Source: Phytophthora colocasiae
Taxonomy: Eukaryota; Oomycota; Peronosporomycetes; Peronosporales; Peronosporaceae
Reading direction: 5' to 3'
NCBI GenBank assembly: GCA_018806915.1
Contig: JAGKQI010000046.1
Coordinates: 806,001 to 870,000 of the forward strand
DNA: 64,000 nt
Part shown: positions 10,055 through 20,925 of the stretch, piece by piece
Position numbering within the stretch: the stretch's first letter is position 1
Layout: each line of letters begins with the position of its first letter
The notes under the pieces: generated by a model
Databases searched by the model: none
Told to the model about the DNA's origin: nothing
What the model saw: the letters and a program-made list of their open reading frames with translations, nothing else
Position numbers and translations under genes: made by a program

Positions 10055-10135
10055 CTTTCTTTCAAAATGGTCGTTGTTGATCCTCCAGTTAGGTCATCAA
10101 CTCGTTACGAAATTCTCCCTGACGCTCGTCCCACT

Positions 10136-11026
10136 TTAACACACCGCCTCACAGCAGAAAAACCGTGTGACAACCTTCGCTACTCTTGTTATCCCATGCA
10201 ACAAAGCTAACGCTAGCAAGAGCAAGCCGAATGCCGTTGTATAAACTGCAAACGGGTGTTGGGCAGTAGGTGTCTCCAAGTGAATAGGGACACGCTTATC
10301 TCTAATCAAGAAACCCAACACTCCAACCACCAACACCACCGCCATCGTCTGCCCCGCACCAACTACCAACTTGAAACATCCGAAATACACCGCAGCAAGT
10401 ACTGATCTAGGTGATGTAGTGCCTAAGCTTCTCTCGAATCTTGGACATGGCTCGAACAGTTGATCTCGTCCCCCTCCAATTGGTGGTGGCACTCGAATAG
10501 GTAGCAACGGGTGTAATTCCCCAGTGGAATTACCAACTCCCCACTCTGCCAGATCCAAGTCAATACAATCAGCAGCTGAAGCTGCCAATGCATTGTATAT
10601 AAATGCGTCAGTGAGACACAAGTAGAAGACCGTATGCAGTAACCCGTTGAAGACGGAAACGCCACAGCCGCAAAGTGGCATCATTAGGATGGCTAAAGCT
10701 GCCCCCGTCCACACTGTCAATGCCGCAATGACACTCAAGACAGCGCTGCATCCATTGAACAGAACCATACGCATTATATGGCTTGCTAATGTGCAAGGCC
10801 GCACTAAATTACAGCCGTAAGGTTGACGTAGAACACTCACGCGACGTCTGGGAAGGGATGGAGGCAATGGGGCGAGCTCTTCTTCAAGATATTGACGATG
10901 CTGAACAGGGTACAACGGGGAAAAGTCCGGTACAGCTTGGTACATGTGTTGAGAAGACGGGAACGACTCTGTGGCCCTGTATGAAGCCGCAGACGTCGTA
11001 CGCGGAGGAGACGTCAAAGGCATCAT
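10136..11026 (-). CDS. Four-TM protein of the CCxG/FCCE family (dispersed member)
   Basis: 296 aa, ATG at 11026 (MMPLTSPP). A cytosolic-looking Pro/Ser/Arg-rich N-terminus of ~80 residues precedes two adjacent hydrophobic spans (VLFNGCSAVLSVIAALTVW and ILMMPLCGCGVSVFNGLL). A polar loop of ~90 residues follows, then two more spans (VLAAVYFGCFKLVVGAG... and YTTAFGLLLLALALLHG), and the protein ends VTRFFCCEAVC. The same spacing, the PLCxxG-type motif in span 2 and the terminal FFCCE recur in the four genes at 32109-37064. The layout also resembles the bacterial/archaeal 'putative sensor' four-helix domain (PF13796-like), but that is a visual comparison. Function unknown. Confidence 0.7.
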   Translation of the reverse strand: MMPLTSPPRTTSAASYRATESFPSSQHMYQAVPDFSPLYPVQHRQYLEEELAPLPPSLPRRRVSVLRQPYGCNLVRPCTLASHIMRMVLFNGCSAVLSVIAALTVWTGAALAILMMPLCGCGVSVFNGLLHTVFYLCLTDAFIYNALAASAADCIDLDLAEWGVGNSTGELHPLLPIRVPPPIGGGRDQLFEPCPRFERSLGTTSPRSVLAAVYFGCFKLVVGAGQTMAVVLVVGVLGFLIRDKRVPIHLETPTAQHPFAVYTTAFGLLLLALALLHGITRVAKVVTRFFCCEAVC

Positions 11027-11153
11027 ATTCGATTGAAGCTCTTGGAAATTTTGTGTCGTTTTGTGATTTAGTCCCCTGCTTAATATGCAAGTAAGAAGGA
11101 CCTGTTGAAAGGAATATTTGAGCAGCTCAATTGCACACCACTAGTGCATCAGT

Positions 11154-11819
11154 ATGGGAGACTCGCAGAACTGGTCGTCGTTTGATGAGCCTGAGAAGCC
11201 CAAGCGACCTAGTACTACGACAGAGCAGGCTGGGAAGGAGGATAATAATGCTGGCAAAGGGTTGAGTGTATTGACGGAGCCTGTAGCACTGCGTAACTTG
11301 CGCAACCGCTTGATCTTTGGCAGTTTGGTGGGATTCGTCACGGGTGCTACATTCGGAGGCAGTACGTGCTGCAATTTTTAGTCCTTTATTGAAAGACATA
11401 GTCGAATGTGGTAGCTTAATGGATTAATTAAAAAATTGGGACGATGACAGTTGATGGCGCTAAGATGTACATGAAGCAGCATGGCAAGCTGGCGCCTGCT
11501 GCTTTGACTTCTGTTGCACGTGGAGCTGCTACAACGGGAGGAGCCTTCTCGGGGTACGGATAATGAATAGAATTGTTGTGATGGTTATGTTGTTTACTGA
11601 TTTGTTGTTTCATGTTGTAGTTTCTTCTTCTTGTACTGTGGAATCAAGACGGCTCTAGCGACACAACGCGAAGACGATCTAGTAGGTGCGGGTATCTCCA
11701 CGGTAGCTGCTGGTCTGCCGTTCATCCGTTCGACTGTCATGAAGCAGAACTTGCCGTACGCGCTTATGCTGGTGGCACTTGATCATTTCCACGAGGAGCT
11801 GAACGAGTACCGTAAATAA
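11154..11819 (+). CDS. Tim17/Tim22/Tim23-like small membrane protein
   Basis: Three exons: 11154-11361, 11451-11553 and 11621-11819, with GT-AG introns of 89 and 67 nt. Phases join cleanly to 169 aa. A polar N-terminus (~45 aa) is followed by Gly-rich hydrophobic segments (FGSLVGFVTGATFGG, ARGAATTGGAFSGFFFLY, LVGAGISTVAAGLPF). This spacing of Gly residues is typical of the Tim17/22/23 superfamily of mitochondrial inner-membrane proteins. The C-terminus is charged (DHFHEELNEYRK). It could be a preprotein translocase subunit or a relative in respiratory-complex assembly; the sequence does not decide between them. Confidence 0.65.
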
Positions 11820-11900
11820 ATGGCTTATGGGTGAAGTTTGTATTGCGTGTGCAGTTATGCTGTTGTCGATGTGCATAATAGGCTCGACCTGTGTCTGCAC

Positions 11901-13802
11901 TTACAGCTTCGCCCCCACGTCCTTGGACTGTCCGAAGAGTTGTTGCATCTCGACGAGGCTTTCCTCGAGCAAGTGACCCATGCGTGCACCCCAGCTACCA
12001 TGCTGACGGCAAGCGATGTTGAATTGAATGGACTGGTCTTTGACGCTGTAGGCTATTCCCAGGCCCTCCGGGACAACCTCACCCCAGCCCCAGCCATCGA
12101 ACAACTCGTTCGTCAGGTGACTCGTGGAAATGAGCCAACGACTCGCCCTTGCCATCACCGGATCTTCAAAGAACGGCACGCGCTCTCCGGGCTGAACCAG
12201 AAGCTTCAGACCAAGAATGTGGCGGTCCACGCCGCGACCAGCGCCAGCCTTGCGCATGTATGCTACATGAGCATTACCAGCAGCAAGGAGCAACTTTTTC
12301 TTCTCTTCGATAGTGACAGCACCTGATGCATCCTCCATTGCATCCGTGAATTTAGCACTAGCTGCTGAACAACTGCGTGTAGTCTCCGTACGCCCGTGCA
12401 GGAAGACACGAGTTTGTGAGGCTTCGTATGTGGCTGCGTTCTTCTTGAAAAGCTTTTTGTAAGCCAGTTGAATAGCCAACTGCACGAACGCGTCAGGGCT
12501 GCAACGGAACCCCTTGATAGAGCGAGCACCGTATCCGTAGAAGGCCTGGACGAACACTTCGTGGTCAATGACGGTCTGATCAAACACCTTCTCGGCTTCA
12601 GCGATGTTGCGGAGCGTTTGCGCCGTAAAACGGAATGTCAGTTGTTTGGGAGCAACGAGCGAGTGTTCAAGCTGCTGTGTCGTCTGACCACGTGGGCCCA
12701 GGTCAGTTTGACCGTGGTGCAAGCGGGACAGCAAGTAGTCGGTGTAGCGGGCCATGGGCATGCCATCAAGCATCGAGTGTTCTCCCAATAGTCCAGCCTT
12801 CCCGTTCTCGAACACGACAATCTGCACGCACTTGTCGAAGAACCGGTTGCGACCATTGCCATGCCAGAGACCACGCGCCACCTCGGTACGGGACACTGGA
12901 GCTTCATCATCCATGTTCAGAACCAACAGCGAGCTCTCGATAACGCGCAGAGATTCCTCATTCTTAGGAGATGCTTGAATCAGCTCTTCACGAGCATCGG
13001 CCCAGGCGTCGCGATCCTGGGAAGTGAGCGCTCCCACTGCAGATTCCTTTGCTCCTGCAACTTCCAAGATCCTTGCCAACTGGAAGCACAGTGCTTCAAA
13101 GCCAAGCGGTTCTTGAGTTCGTGGATCCAGCAACTCCAGCCGGAAGAACTTGTTGTGACGCATGACAACTGCGTGCGTGTGCGTCTTGGGGTCGTAGATC
13201 CTGTACGAGTCCTGTTCACGACGAGGGATACGACACGCGTTGAACATGTACTTGTAGGCCGTAGAACAGATGGGTGTTTTCTTCTTTCCCAATTGTTCAG
13301 GCTCCAGGGAACCGTCCGCCACTTGGCGTGCAAAAAGCACAGAGCCACGTAGCAGCGCCGCCGCACGTCCAATATTGGAGCGTTGAGCCGGATGTACACT
13401 GTCTGCAAAGTGGAAGAAGTAGCTGACATTAAACACCACTGGATCGCGCACCTGCAAGTAGCCCAGCGTGTTCCACCACTCAGACAGGAAGCTTGAATCA
13501 TTGCGATCCTTAGCGCGCGCCTGCAGACGGCGCTGTAGCTCTTCGCCCATTCCGCCAGGCCGCAGGAAGGCAGCAGCCAGCTCCTTAGCACGCGTGAACT
13601 CGCCAGGTGACGTCAACGGCTTGAGCGTTTCCAGGTACAGAGCGACAGTATCACCTAGTGAGGGCACGGGAAGACGTGGCAAGTCACGCTGGAAGCGGTA
13701 AAGCGGCAAGGAGGGGTCCTCCAGGTCCGCCTCTGCGCGGTAATCGCCCCAGCACTCGCGGAAGCCTTGTGAGCCGAAGTTGCCGTGTGGAATTAGAGCC
13801 AT
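11901..13802 (-). CDS. Carnitine O-acetyltransferase
   Basis: 633 aa from ATG at 13802 (MALIPHGNFG...). The frame stays open upstream to a TTG, which was not used. It transfers short acyl groups between CoA and carnitine. The catalytic His lies in GLLGEHSMLDGMP and computes to residue 342, next to the animal CrAT position (343). Other family blocks are visible: LPRLPVPSLGDTVALYL near the N-terminus, then ICSTAYKYMFNACRIP, DSYRIYD and YGYGARSIKGFR. The protein ends GAKL, and AKL is a classic PTS1, so at least one form should enter peroxisomes. There is no clear mitochondrial presequence from this ATG. It is divergent from the methyltransferase gene across a 220-bp gap. Confidence 0.93.
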   Translation of the reverse strand: MALIPHGNFGSQGFRECWGDYRAEADLEDPSLPLYRFQRDLPRLPVPSLGDTVALYLETLKPLTSPGEFTRAKELAAAFLRPGGMGEELQRRLQARAKDRNDSSFLSEWWNTLGYLQVRDPVVFNVSYFFHFADSVHPAQRSNIGRAAALLRGSVLFARQVADGSLEPEQLGKKKTPICSTAYKYMFNACRIPRREQDSYRIYDPKTHTHAVVMRHNKFFRLELLDPRTQEPLGFEALCFQLARILEVAGAKESAVGALTSQDRDAWADAREELIQASPKNEESLRVIESSLLVLNMDDEAPVSRTEVARGLWHGNGRNRFFDKCVQIVVFENGKAGLLGEHSMLDGMPMARYTDYLLSRLHHGQTDLGPRGQTTQQLEHSLVAPKQLTFRFTAQTLRNIAEAEKVFDQTVIDHEVFVQAFYGYGARSIKGFRCSPDAFVQLAIQLAYKKLFKKNAATYEASQTRVFLHGRTETTRSCSAASAKFTDAMEDASGAVTIEEKKKLLLAAGNAHVAYMRKAGAGRGVDRHILGLKLLVQPGERVPFFEDPVMARASRWLISTSHLTNELFDGWGWGEVVPEGLGIAYSVKDQSIQFNIACRQHGSWGARMGHLLEESLVEMQQLFGQSKDVGAKL

Positions 13803-14022
13803 GGAGACAAGAGTGATGGTCGCTGCAGAGTGAATGTGCACACTAGGCTGAAGATTGCAGAGTGACGGTTTGCACGTCAGGTTCAACGTCAACGCAATAT
13901 TTTTAACGAGATCCGCAATATAAAGATTAAACTGGATTGGCTATAAATCTTCCGCATATCTAGCCAATCATCATCACTTGACAACGTCGACAGCATCGAG
14001 TCACGGTCACTCATAGTGAGTT

Positions 14023-14712
14023 ATGAGCTCTTCCTCCAAGCTGACGCCTGTAGCTGTGACCGCTGTAGCGGCAGTGGCTCTGTATGGGCTAATACGCCTC
14101 ACCCGCGCTCGTATATACGACGGCGTTATCGTGAACTTGACGACTGGCTGGTACAAAGAAGTGCTGGACCGCTTGCCCAAGGGCAGCAAGTTCCTGGACG
14201 TGGGAATTGGCACGGGACTCGCTCTGATTAACAACGGAGAGCAACTCAAGCTTAAGAGTATCACGGTGGACGGTGTGGACTACGATAAAGACTATGTTGT
14301 GCGCTGTGATGAGCTGTTAAAGGGGAAACAGCTTACGAGTCACGTGCAGGTGCATCACGCTTCCATCTACGACTTTAAGGCGGGACCGTACGACGCTATC
14401 TACTTCAGCTCGTCACTCATGCTCATGCCGGATGCAGTCAAGGCTCTACAGCACTGTGTGAGTATGCTCAAGCCTACGACTGGCAGGATTTATGTGACGC
14501 AAACCATCCAGACAAGTCACTCGAAGCTCGTGGAGCTCGGCAAACCATTGCTTAAGTACCTCACGACCATCGACTTTGGCACGGTCACGTACGAGGATGA
14601 TCTGCTTAATACGTTCAAGAAGGCGGGACTCACTTTGATCGAGCATGTGCCTATCTCCGGGTCCACCATGTCATCCACGAGGTCGTTCCGACTGTTCGTG
14701 CTGGAACCGTAA
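14023..14712 (+). CDS. Membrane-anchored class I SAM-dependent methyltransferase
   Basis: 229 aa, ATG at 14023. One N-terminal hydrophobic span (VAVTAVAAVALYGLIRL, about residues 8-27) likely anchors it in a membrane. The Rossmann-type SAM fold follows: motif I is FLDVGIGTGLAL, motif II includes VDGVDYD, then SIYDFKAGPYDAIYFSSSLML and LKPTTGRIYVTQTIQ (motifs IV/V). The substrate cannot be told. Similar short anchored methyltransferases act on lipids, quinones or small metabolites. No intron. Confidence 0.8.
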   Translation: MSSSSKLTPVAVTAVAAVALYGLIRLTRARIYDGVIVNLTTGWYKEVLDRLPKGSKFLDVGIGTGLALINNGEQLKLKSITVDGVDYDKDYVVRCDELLKGKQLTSHVQVHHASIYDFKAGPYDAIYFSSSLMLMPDAVKALQHCVSMLKPTTGRIYVTQTIQTSHSKLVELGKPLLKYLTTIDFGTVTYEDDLLNTFKKAGLTLIEHVPISGSTMSSTRSFRLFVLEP

Positions 14713-14957
14713 GCAGAGGCACAAGAGTTGATGAGGCGAGAGAACAAATTCTTAGATATTATCAACGCTAAAGAATCGACAGAGCCATTCAAGAGAATCT
14801 GCAGTAATTGCTACCAGTACTGGTGTCTTTCACCCCATCCTGCCGTTCCTTCCAGATAGGAAAGGCTGGAGATCTTGAACGGGCACCACAGACTGATTTT
14901 AGTTGGGAACTTGAAAGGGGGAAAGATTCACAACCTGAAAAGATTCTGGGGGTAACA

Positions 14958-17454
14958 ATGGGGTGTTGGTGGAGAAACAGTAAGCTGTATGTGGTGATAT
15001 GTATCTTGCTTATGCAGAGCAGTAGTTGTGGGGTGGAGGCGTCCGTTGCTCGTCTCAAGAAGAACGCAGAGCCTCACGATCCCGTAGCTGCAACTCAAGG
15101 ACTGATTCACAGAAGACTGGGAGAAAAATACATTGACCAGGTAAGTATAACCTCTTGCTCTCAGCCAGTTGAACGTGCTTTTTCGTTTACATTGTTCTCG
15201 TTGACTGTTAGATCTCGCTTCGTGTGCTTCCGTCGGATCCGGATGACCTCGATGTGTTCGAACTCGGTAATGATGGTGACAAACTCGAGATCGCAGCGAA
15301 TTCGGCCACTGCTATGGCGTACGGCCTGCACTGGTACTTCAAGTCGGTGTTGCGCACTCAAACCGACTGGGAGAACCACAACCTTCAAGTTCCAGAGAGA
15401 CTACCACCAGTGGACAAGCATGTGCGCCGCAAGCGCAGCTCCAAGTTTTCCTACTACCAGAATGTGGATACAGTCAGTTATTCGCTCTGGGCGTGGTCCT
15501 GGCCACAATGGGAGAAACACATCGACTGGATGGCACTCAATGGTACGTGTTCATCGTGATAGTCGAGACTTTGTCGAACATGTGTTAACCGTTTGATGTG
15601 TTTTATCCAGGAATTAACATGCCGTTGGCCTTCACTGGACAGGAAAAAGTATGGCAAAATACGTTCCACAAGTACTACAACGTGAGCTACGAGGGACTCG
15701 GCAAGTTCTTTGCTGGCTCCGCCTTTTTGTCCTGGGGTAGAATGGGGAATCTACGTGGTAGTTGGGTGAAGGGTCCACTGCCTCAAGCGTTCATCGACAA
15801 TCAATACGAACTTCAACTTCGTATTCTACAACGCATGCGTGAATTCGGCATGATCCCTGCTCTACCAGCGTTCGCAGGGCACGTTCCTGAGGAATTGAAA
15901 CTCCGCCTACCAAATGCAAACTTCACGCGGTCTCCGAACTGGGGCAACTTCTCTGAGGAGCACTGTTGCGTGTACATGATTGAACCTACGGATCCGTTGT
16001 ATCGTGAAATCGGAAAGGCATTCCTGAACGAGCAGCGTGCATTATACAACTACACGTCGTCATTGTACCAATGTGATACGTACATGGAAATGATGCCGGA
16101 GTTCGACGATTTGAACGAGTTGAAAGGTGCAGCACAAGCTGTGATCGACGGTATGACAGCGGCAGATCCCCATGCAGTTTGGCTTATGCAAGGCTGGCCA
16201 TTTGTAGATGATCCACACTACTGGACCAGACCACGAGTAAAAGCGTATCTTGACGGAGTTCCAACAGACAAGTTGATCATCCTCGACTTCTATAGTGACT
16301 CCGTGCCGATCTGGAACAAGATGGATAATTACTTTGGCAAGAACTGGATCTACTGCGTGTTGCACAACTTTGGCGGGAATACTGGACTGCGAGGAGACTT
16401 ACCCACTGTAGCTACAGCACCTATACTTGCGAAATGGGCAGGAAATGGCACTATGATTGGAGTGGGGTTGACGATGGAGGGTATTTTCCAGAACTACGTC
16501 GTGTACGATCTTACGTTGCAAATGGCTTGGGAAGATACTCCTTTGGATGTGGATACGTGGGTGTCGACCTTTGCTGCCCGGCGGTATCATACACGCAATG
16601 AACATGTGGAGCAAGCGTGGAGCTACCTTTTACGATCCGTGTATAACCGCACTCTAGCATACGGGGGTGTAACCAAGAATTTGGTCTGTTTGATTCCTCA
16701 CTGGGGGCTTTTGTACGACCGATTTCAGCCCACACTTATCAAATACGACCCCAACGACGTCATTTTAGCCTGGAAGGAGCTGCTGCTTGCTGGTACAGCA
16801 GTGCATGACGTGGACACGTACAGACACGATTTAGTGGACGTCACGAAACAATTTTTGAGTAACAAACTGTTGGAGCAGTATATTCACCTCAAGACCATCT
16901 TCAGTGCCAAGAAAGCATCGGCTAATGAGGTGTGTGGATTGACCAAGACTATACTTAATACTATGGAGCACTTGGAGGAGATTCTCGCTACCAACGAGGA
17001 CTTTTTACTGGGAAATTGGATCGGAGATGCACTAAATCTTGCTGGGGATTTAAGTGATGACAATGATGTGGCCACCAGAACGCAATTGCAGGAATACTAT
17101 GAATACGAAGCTCGAAACCAGGTGACGCGTTGGGGTGACAACAACAATGAAGCGATTCACGACTACGCAGGGAAGGAGTGGTCTGGCCTTGTCAAAGGCT
17201 ACTACATCCCTCGCTGGACCATGTGGCTCACTGAAGTCTGCGACGCCTACACTAACAACCGCGAGGTGGACGAGAAGATGATGAAAGAGAAGCGTATTAA
17301 ATTCGAGCTCCAGTGGCAACTCGGTCACGAATCGTATCCGACCAGCACAGTCGGAGATTCGCTTGCTATTTCCAAACGCCTCTATGGTGAGTACATCTCC
17401 ACGAACACCTTGATTCCGTGGGAACTCTTCAGTGAATTGCTATCGGTGGCGTGA
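14958..17454 (+). CDS. Alpha-N-acetylglucosaminidase (GH89), secreted/lysosomal
   Basis: Three exons: 14958-15140, 15212-15542 and 15611-17454, giving 785 aa. The N-terminus (MGCWWRNSKLYVVICILLMQ) is a signal peptide. The enzyme removes terminal alpha-GlcNAc, in animals from heparan sulfate. GH89 blocks seen include AYGLHWYFKSVL, SYSLWAWSWPQWEKHIDWM, GHVPEELK, WLMQGWPF and VLHNFGGNTGLRG. The two catalytic Glu fall at E331 (TYMEMMPEF) and E461 (LTMEGIFQN). Their spacing of 130 equals that of human NAGLU (E316/E446). Several N-x-S/T sequons are present. In an oomycete the likely role is vacuolar or extracellular glycan turnover. Confidence 0.93.
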
Positions 17455-17861
17455 AGTGCTCCTAGGCAAATTCGAAGAGTTCATCGTCGTGGTTGACAAA
17501 TTTGTATATTCGAGTTCGAAGTACAAATGTATGACAGAAAATATACTTCGAAGTGCATGTTCAACTAGTCCAACACATAGGCTGCTGTACTTGAAGCACG
17601 CTTACTTTGTCGTGCTTAGCCGATCCCTATAAATTGCCTCCGCTGCCTCATCTAGGCTTACGCCAATGTGTACGCCAAGGCGTGGTGGTTCTGGAAGCCA
17701 TTATCCTAAAATGTAGCCAAAATCAGTTGCACTTGATTCCACTATCGCCACCTTCATGCTTGCTGTCTCTCTAAACGACATTCGGCCTGTCCTTCAGGAC
17801 GTTCGTCTGTCCCTTCACTGGACTTTAACCGCCCTGACTCACAATACGAAACAACAGAGTG
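17455..17861. other. Intergenic region between NAGLU-like and GPCR-TKL genes
   Basis: 407 bp without a convincing gene. Short overlapping open frames here have no recognisable content. Two TTCGAAGT boxes lie about 30 bp apart near 17515-17550. The second half is the probable promoter and leader of the GPCR-kinase gene. Confidence 0.4.
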
Positions 17862-19965
17862 ATGGTCGAGTGGCTGGCGGCTTGGCATGTTGTGCATTGG
17901 ATCTGTCTCGGGGTGGGGGCTGTATCTGCGCTCTTCCTCTTGCTGCACTCGGTGGCTTTCCACCGACTTAAGCGTCGCATGGCTGATTTATTGCTCAGTG
18001 GCATTGCGTTGGCGGATTTGAGCTTTGTGGTGATGGAAGCTCTTAAACAAGCGCTGAATACGTCCTACTTTGCTCGATTCAAACGGGAAGATGATGGAGA
18101 AGAGGATCATTACTCAACGGGAGATTTTACCCTAACGCTCTTTGGACGCTTCAGCTTCTTCATGTCGTTCTATTGGATCGCCAACCTGTCACTGCTGATG
18201 CGTTTGGGCAATTTGGAGGCTCTACACATTAAAAGGAGCATGTTACTATCATCTTTGGCCTCGTTCATCTACGGCTGTATGCACGCGATCCTTCCGACAT
18301 TAAGTGGAGAAGATAGGAATAATTCCGGTGCGGCGTATACCGTCACGACGGTGTTGCTGTCTGTGATGCAGGCGACACCTTTGCTGCTGATTATGGCCAA
18401 CCTTCGAGTTGTTAAGAAGTCGAGACTTAATTCTTCAGCACAAGGGAGAAATGTCATTCGGAGACTGACAGGTTATTGCGTTTGTGCGGCGGTATTGACT
18501 TTACCGTACGCTCTCGTGCTGATTCTGTCCCAGAGGCTTGTGGGAGTGGGAGTTGTAGCGGAGACAATGAATTACGTCGTGCCAGTGGCAAATGCGCTGC
18601 TATTTGGCACGAGTTTAAGCTGTTGTTGCTGCTGTGCGACTGGGTCGGACACGATGCTACCAACACATGAGGATAAAGTCGGAGATCATGATACTCCATC
18701 TTCCTCGATAGATATTTCAGCTGGAGCGATGACAGATGGGTGCGGGACACCGGGAAGTACAGGTTACGCTGGGGTTGCTACAACGGGTGGCGTTTTAGGA
18801 CTACGAGACGGACTGCTGGCTGGAGGACCAATTGCAGAAATGATGACGGAAGGCCCAGCAGTGAAGATCGGTGAAGGATCAAGTGCTGAGGTGTACAAAG
18901 CTCAATGGCTGGGGATCACTGTCGCTCTTAAATGCCTGCGTTTCCAAGCCGGCAGTAACTCGGAAGCAGAGCTGTACATGACGCACCTCGCTGAATTACG
19001 CACTGAGTTTCTGGACGAGGCTGTGCTGGCTGCTCAGCTACGTCATCCGAACATCACGCTCTTCATCAAAATGGGCACTTACAGAGGGAGCTTGTGTCTT
19101 GTCAAGTACGTATTCTGCTGGTTTGGAGGTGATGGATATATCTAATTGTATGTTTTGTTGGCAATCCAGTGAATACTGTGCGCGTGGATCACTTCGAGAT
19201 GTCCTTCAAGCGAATCCACTCATGGAGTGGAACACAAGAGTCCGTCTCGCATTCGAAGCAGCTAAAGGCCTTGCCTTCATGCACAACCGTGAACCGATCT
19301 ATCTCCATCGCGACCTCAAGGCTTCCAACATCTTGGTGACTGCTGACTGGACTGCCAAGATCGCAGACTTCGGAATCGCTCGGATTGCGACGGATTTCAC
19401 TGCAAAGAAGCAGCACATTTCACAGAAGTTCTCGACGTTCTCAACGCAGTCGCTCCGGTCGTTGCAGTCTATCAATGAGAGCGTTGTGATGATGGACGAC
19501 GCTGCGTCTGAGCTCATGACGACTTTCGCTGGAACATGGCGATGGAATGCACCAGAAATCATGAAGAACCCGAACGAGTGTCGCTTCAATCGCGAAACAG
19601 ATATGTACAGCTTCGGCGTGGCGTTGTGGGAAATCCTTACCAACGGAGCAATTCCGTTTGGTAATGTGGACTTTGATCATCAAGTGCGGCAACTCGTGGC
19701 TGCAGGGGAGCGTCCAGCACTACCTCCTGCTTACTTACGTCGGGCTCCACCCGAGTTCGTTGAGATTATCTGTGCCTGTTGGCACCAGCGACCGGAGAGG
19801 AGACCTAGCGCTCAGGATGTCATGTTGCGACTGGGCTCCTTGTCGTACACGCTGTCAAATGGCTCGGAATTCTATACTTCTTCGCAGAACACTGCACGCT
19901 TAGTCTTCAGTGACAATTACTGCCAAGCGATGGACTCGAACCAGAGTTGCCCAGGATTATGGTGA
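17862..19965 (+). CDS. GPCR-TKL: 7TM receptor fused to a tyrosine-kinase-like kinase
   Basis: Two exons, 17862-19105 and 19170-19965 (64-nt intron), 679 aa. ATG at 17862. Seven hydrophobic spans can be laid out between residues ~5 and ~255, from WICLGVGAVSALFLLLHSVAF to VVPVANALLFGTSLSCCCCC. A ~70-residue Ser/Gly-rich linker leads to a TKL kinase domain: GEGSSAEV loop, VALKCL, HRDLKASN with D463, DFG with D481, then GTWRWNAPEIM, SFGVALWEILT and the WHQRPERRPS end. All key catalytic residues are present, so it should be active. GPCRs fused to TKL kinases are known in oomycetes. The poly-Cys run after TM7 could be palmitoylated. The ligand is unknown. Confidence 0.88.
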
Positions 19966-20024
19966 ATTGGATAGCGCCTGTAATTTAAGTAGCATCGAGC
20001 AACAAGCTTCACTTTTGACTCGTC

Positions 20025-20810
20025 TCAATCTGTTTCCACACCTCCTTCACCTGTATCGTCAAGCCTGGACGACTCAGTCCGAGTGACATCTGTGTCGGTT
20101 GCACTGGTGCGGTCTGTAACAATTTGTGAGCTTGGAATCGGCAGGATACGATCAATCTCCTCTTCGCTCACTCCCTGGTCTCTCAGTTGTTTCCGTGACA
20201 GAGCTAACAACACTCTAGCTTCATACTCTTCCTTCTCTGCTAGTAGAGTCTCTTTTCTCACTTGTGCCTTCAATAACTGCAGGCTAAGTTCTTCCCGAAT
20301 TTCTTCACGTTGGTCTCTCTTGATCTCAAGTTGCAAGTGCTTCTCTTCGACCTCCAGTCGTCTCTCATTAATCTGCTCTACTGAAGTACGCACTGCATTG
20401 TCCACATGCATTGCACTCTCAATGTTGGCAGGCGACGTACTCGATCGCGGGTGTGTCGAGACACGTTGTTTCTTCATTGGTGGGGCGTTGTTTTGGATCA
20501 CATTGGCGTTTGTTACCGTCACCTGCTCTTCCGCAATGTTTCCGTCCCGAATAGCTTGCTCAATGAGTTCTGAAGTCGTAGGAATAGTGCCAGACACTTC
20601 TGACCCGGAACTTCCGACGTTGATACTGTTAACAAGTGCCGTCGGGTACGAAGACCGTGCTGGACATATACGCATATGCGATTGCAACCGATTCACAGCA
20701 GCAGCCACCTGCTTATGGCAAGCCTTGCAGTCGACCTTGTCGATCTTGGCGCCGGGCACGCGGTATTTGTGCCCGAAGAACTCCCATTCCTTGTTAAGCG
20801 GCTTGACCAT
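20025..20810 (-). CDS. BED-like zinc finger and coiled-coil protein
   Basis: 261 aa, ATG at 20810. The N-terminus has one zinc-finger pattern, C-x2-C-x16-H-x4-C (DCKACHK ... LQSHMRIC), preceded by WEFFGHKY, as in BED-type fingers of transposase-derived proteins. The middle has a basic patch (PPMKKQRVS). The second half is a long charged coiled coil (about 140-215) followed by QLRDQGVSEEEIDRIL. No DDE or dimerisation domain follows, so it is either a domesticated DNA-binding remnant or part of an expanded oomycete BED/coiled-coil family. It is divergent from the next gene across only 115 bp. Confidence 0.65.
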   Translation of the reverse strand: MVKPLNKEWEFFGHKYRVPGAKIDKVDCKACHKQVAAAVNRLQSHMRICPARSSYPTALVNSINVGSSGSEVSGTIPTTSELIEQAIRDGNIAEEQVTVTNANVIQNNAPPMKKQRVSTHPRSSTSPANIESAMHVDNAVRTSVEQINERRLEVEEKHLQLEIKRDQREEIREELSLQLLKAQVRKETLLAEKEEYEARVLLALSRKQLRDQGVSEEEIDRILPIPSSQIVTDRTSATDTDVTRTESSRLDDTGEGGVETD

Positions 20811-20925
20811 GAGTCGTTATTTTCTCGAAAATAACAAACGTTTGGCAGACAAAAATGATATATTTTTATCCAATCACAGTAGTCACTAGCTCACTTCAAC
20901 TTCATTTTCCGTTTTATCTCGTACG

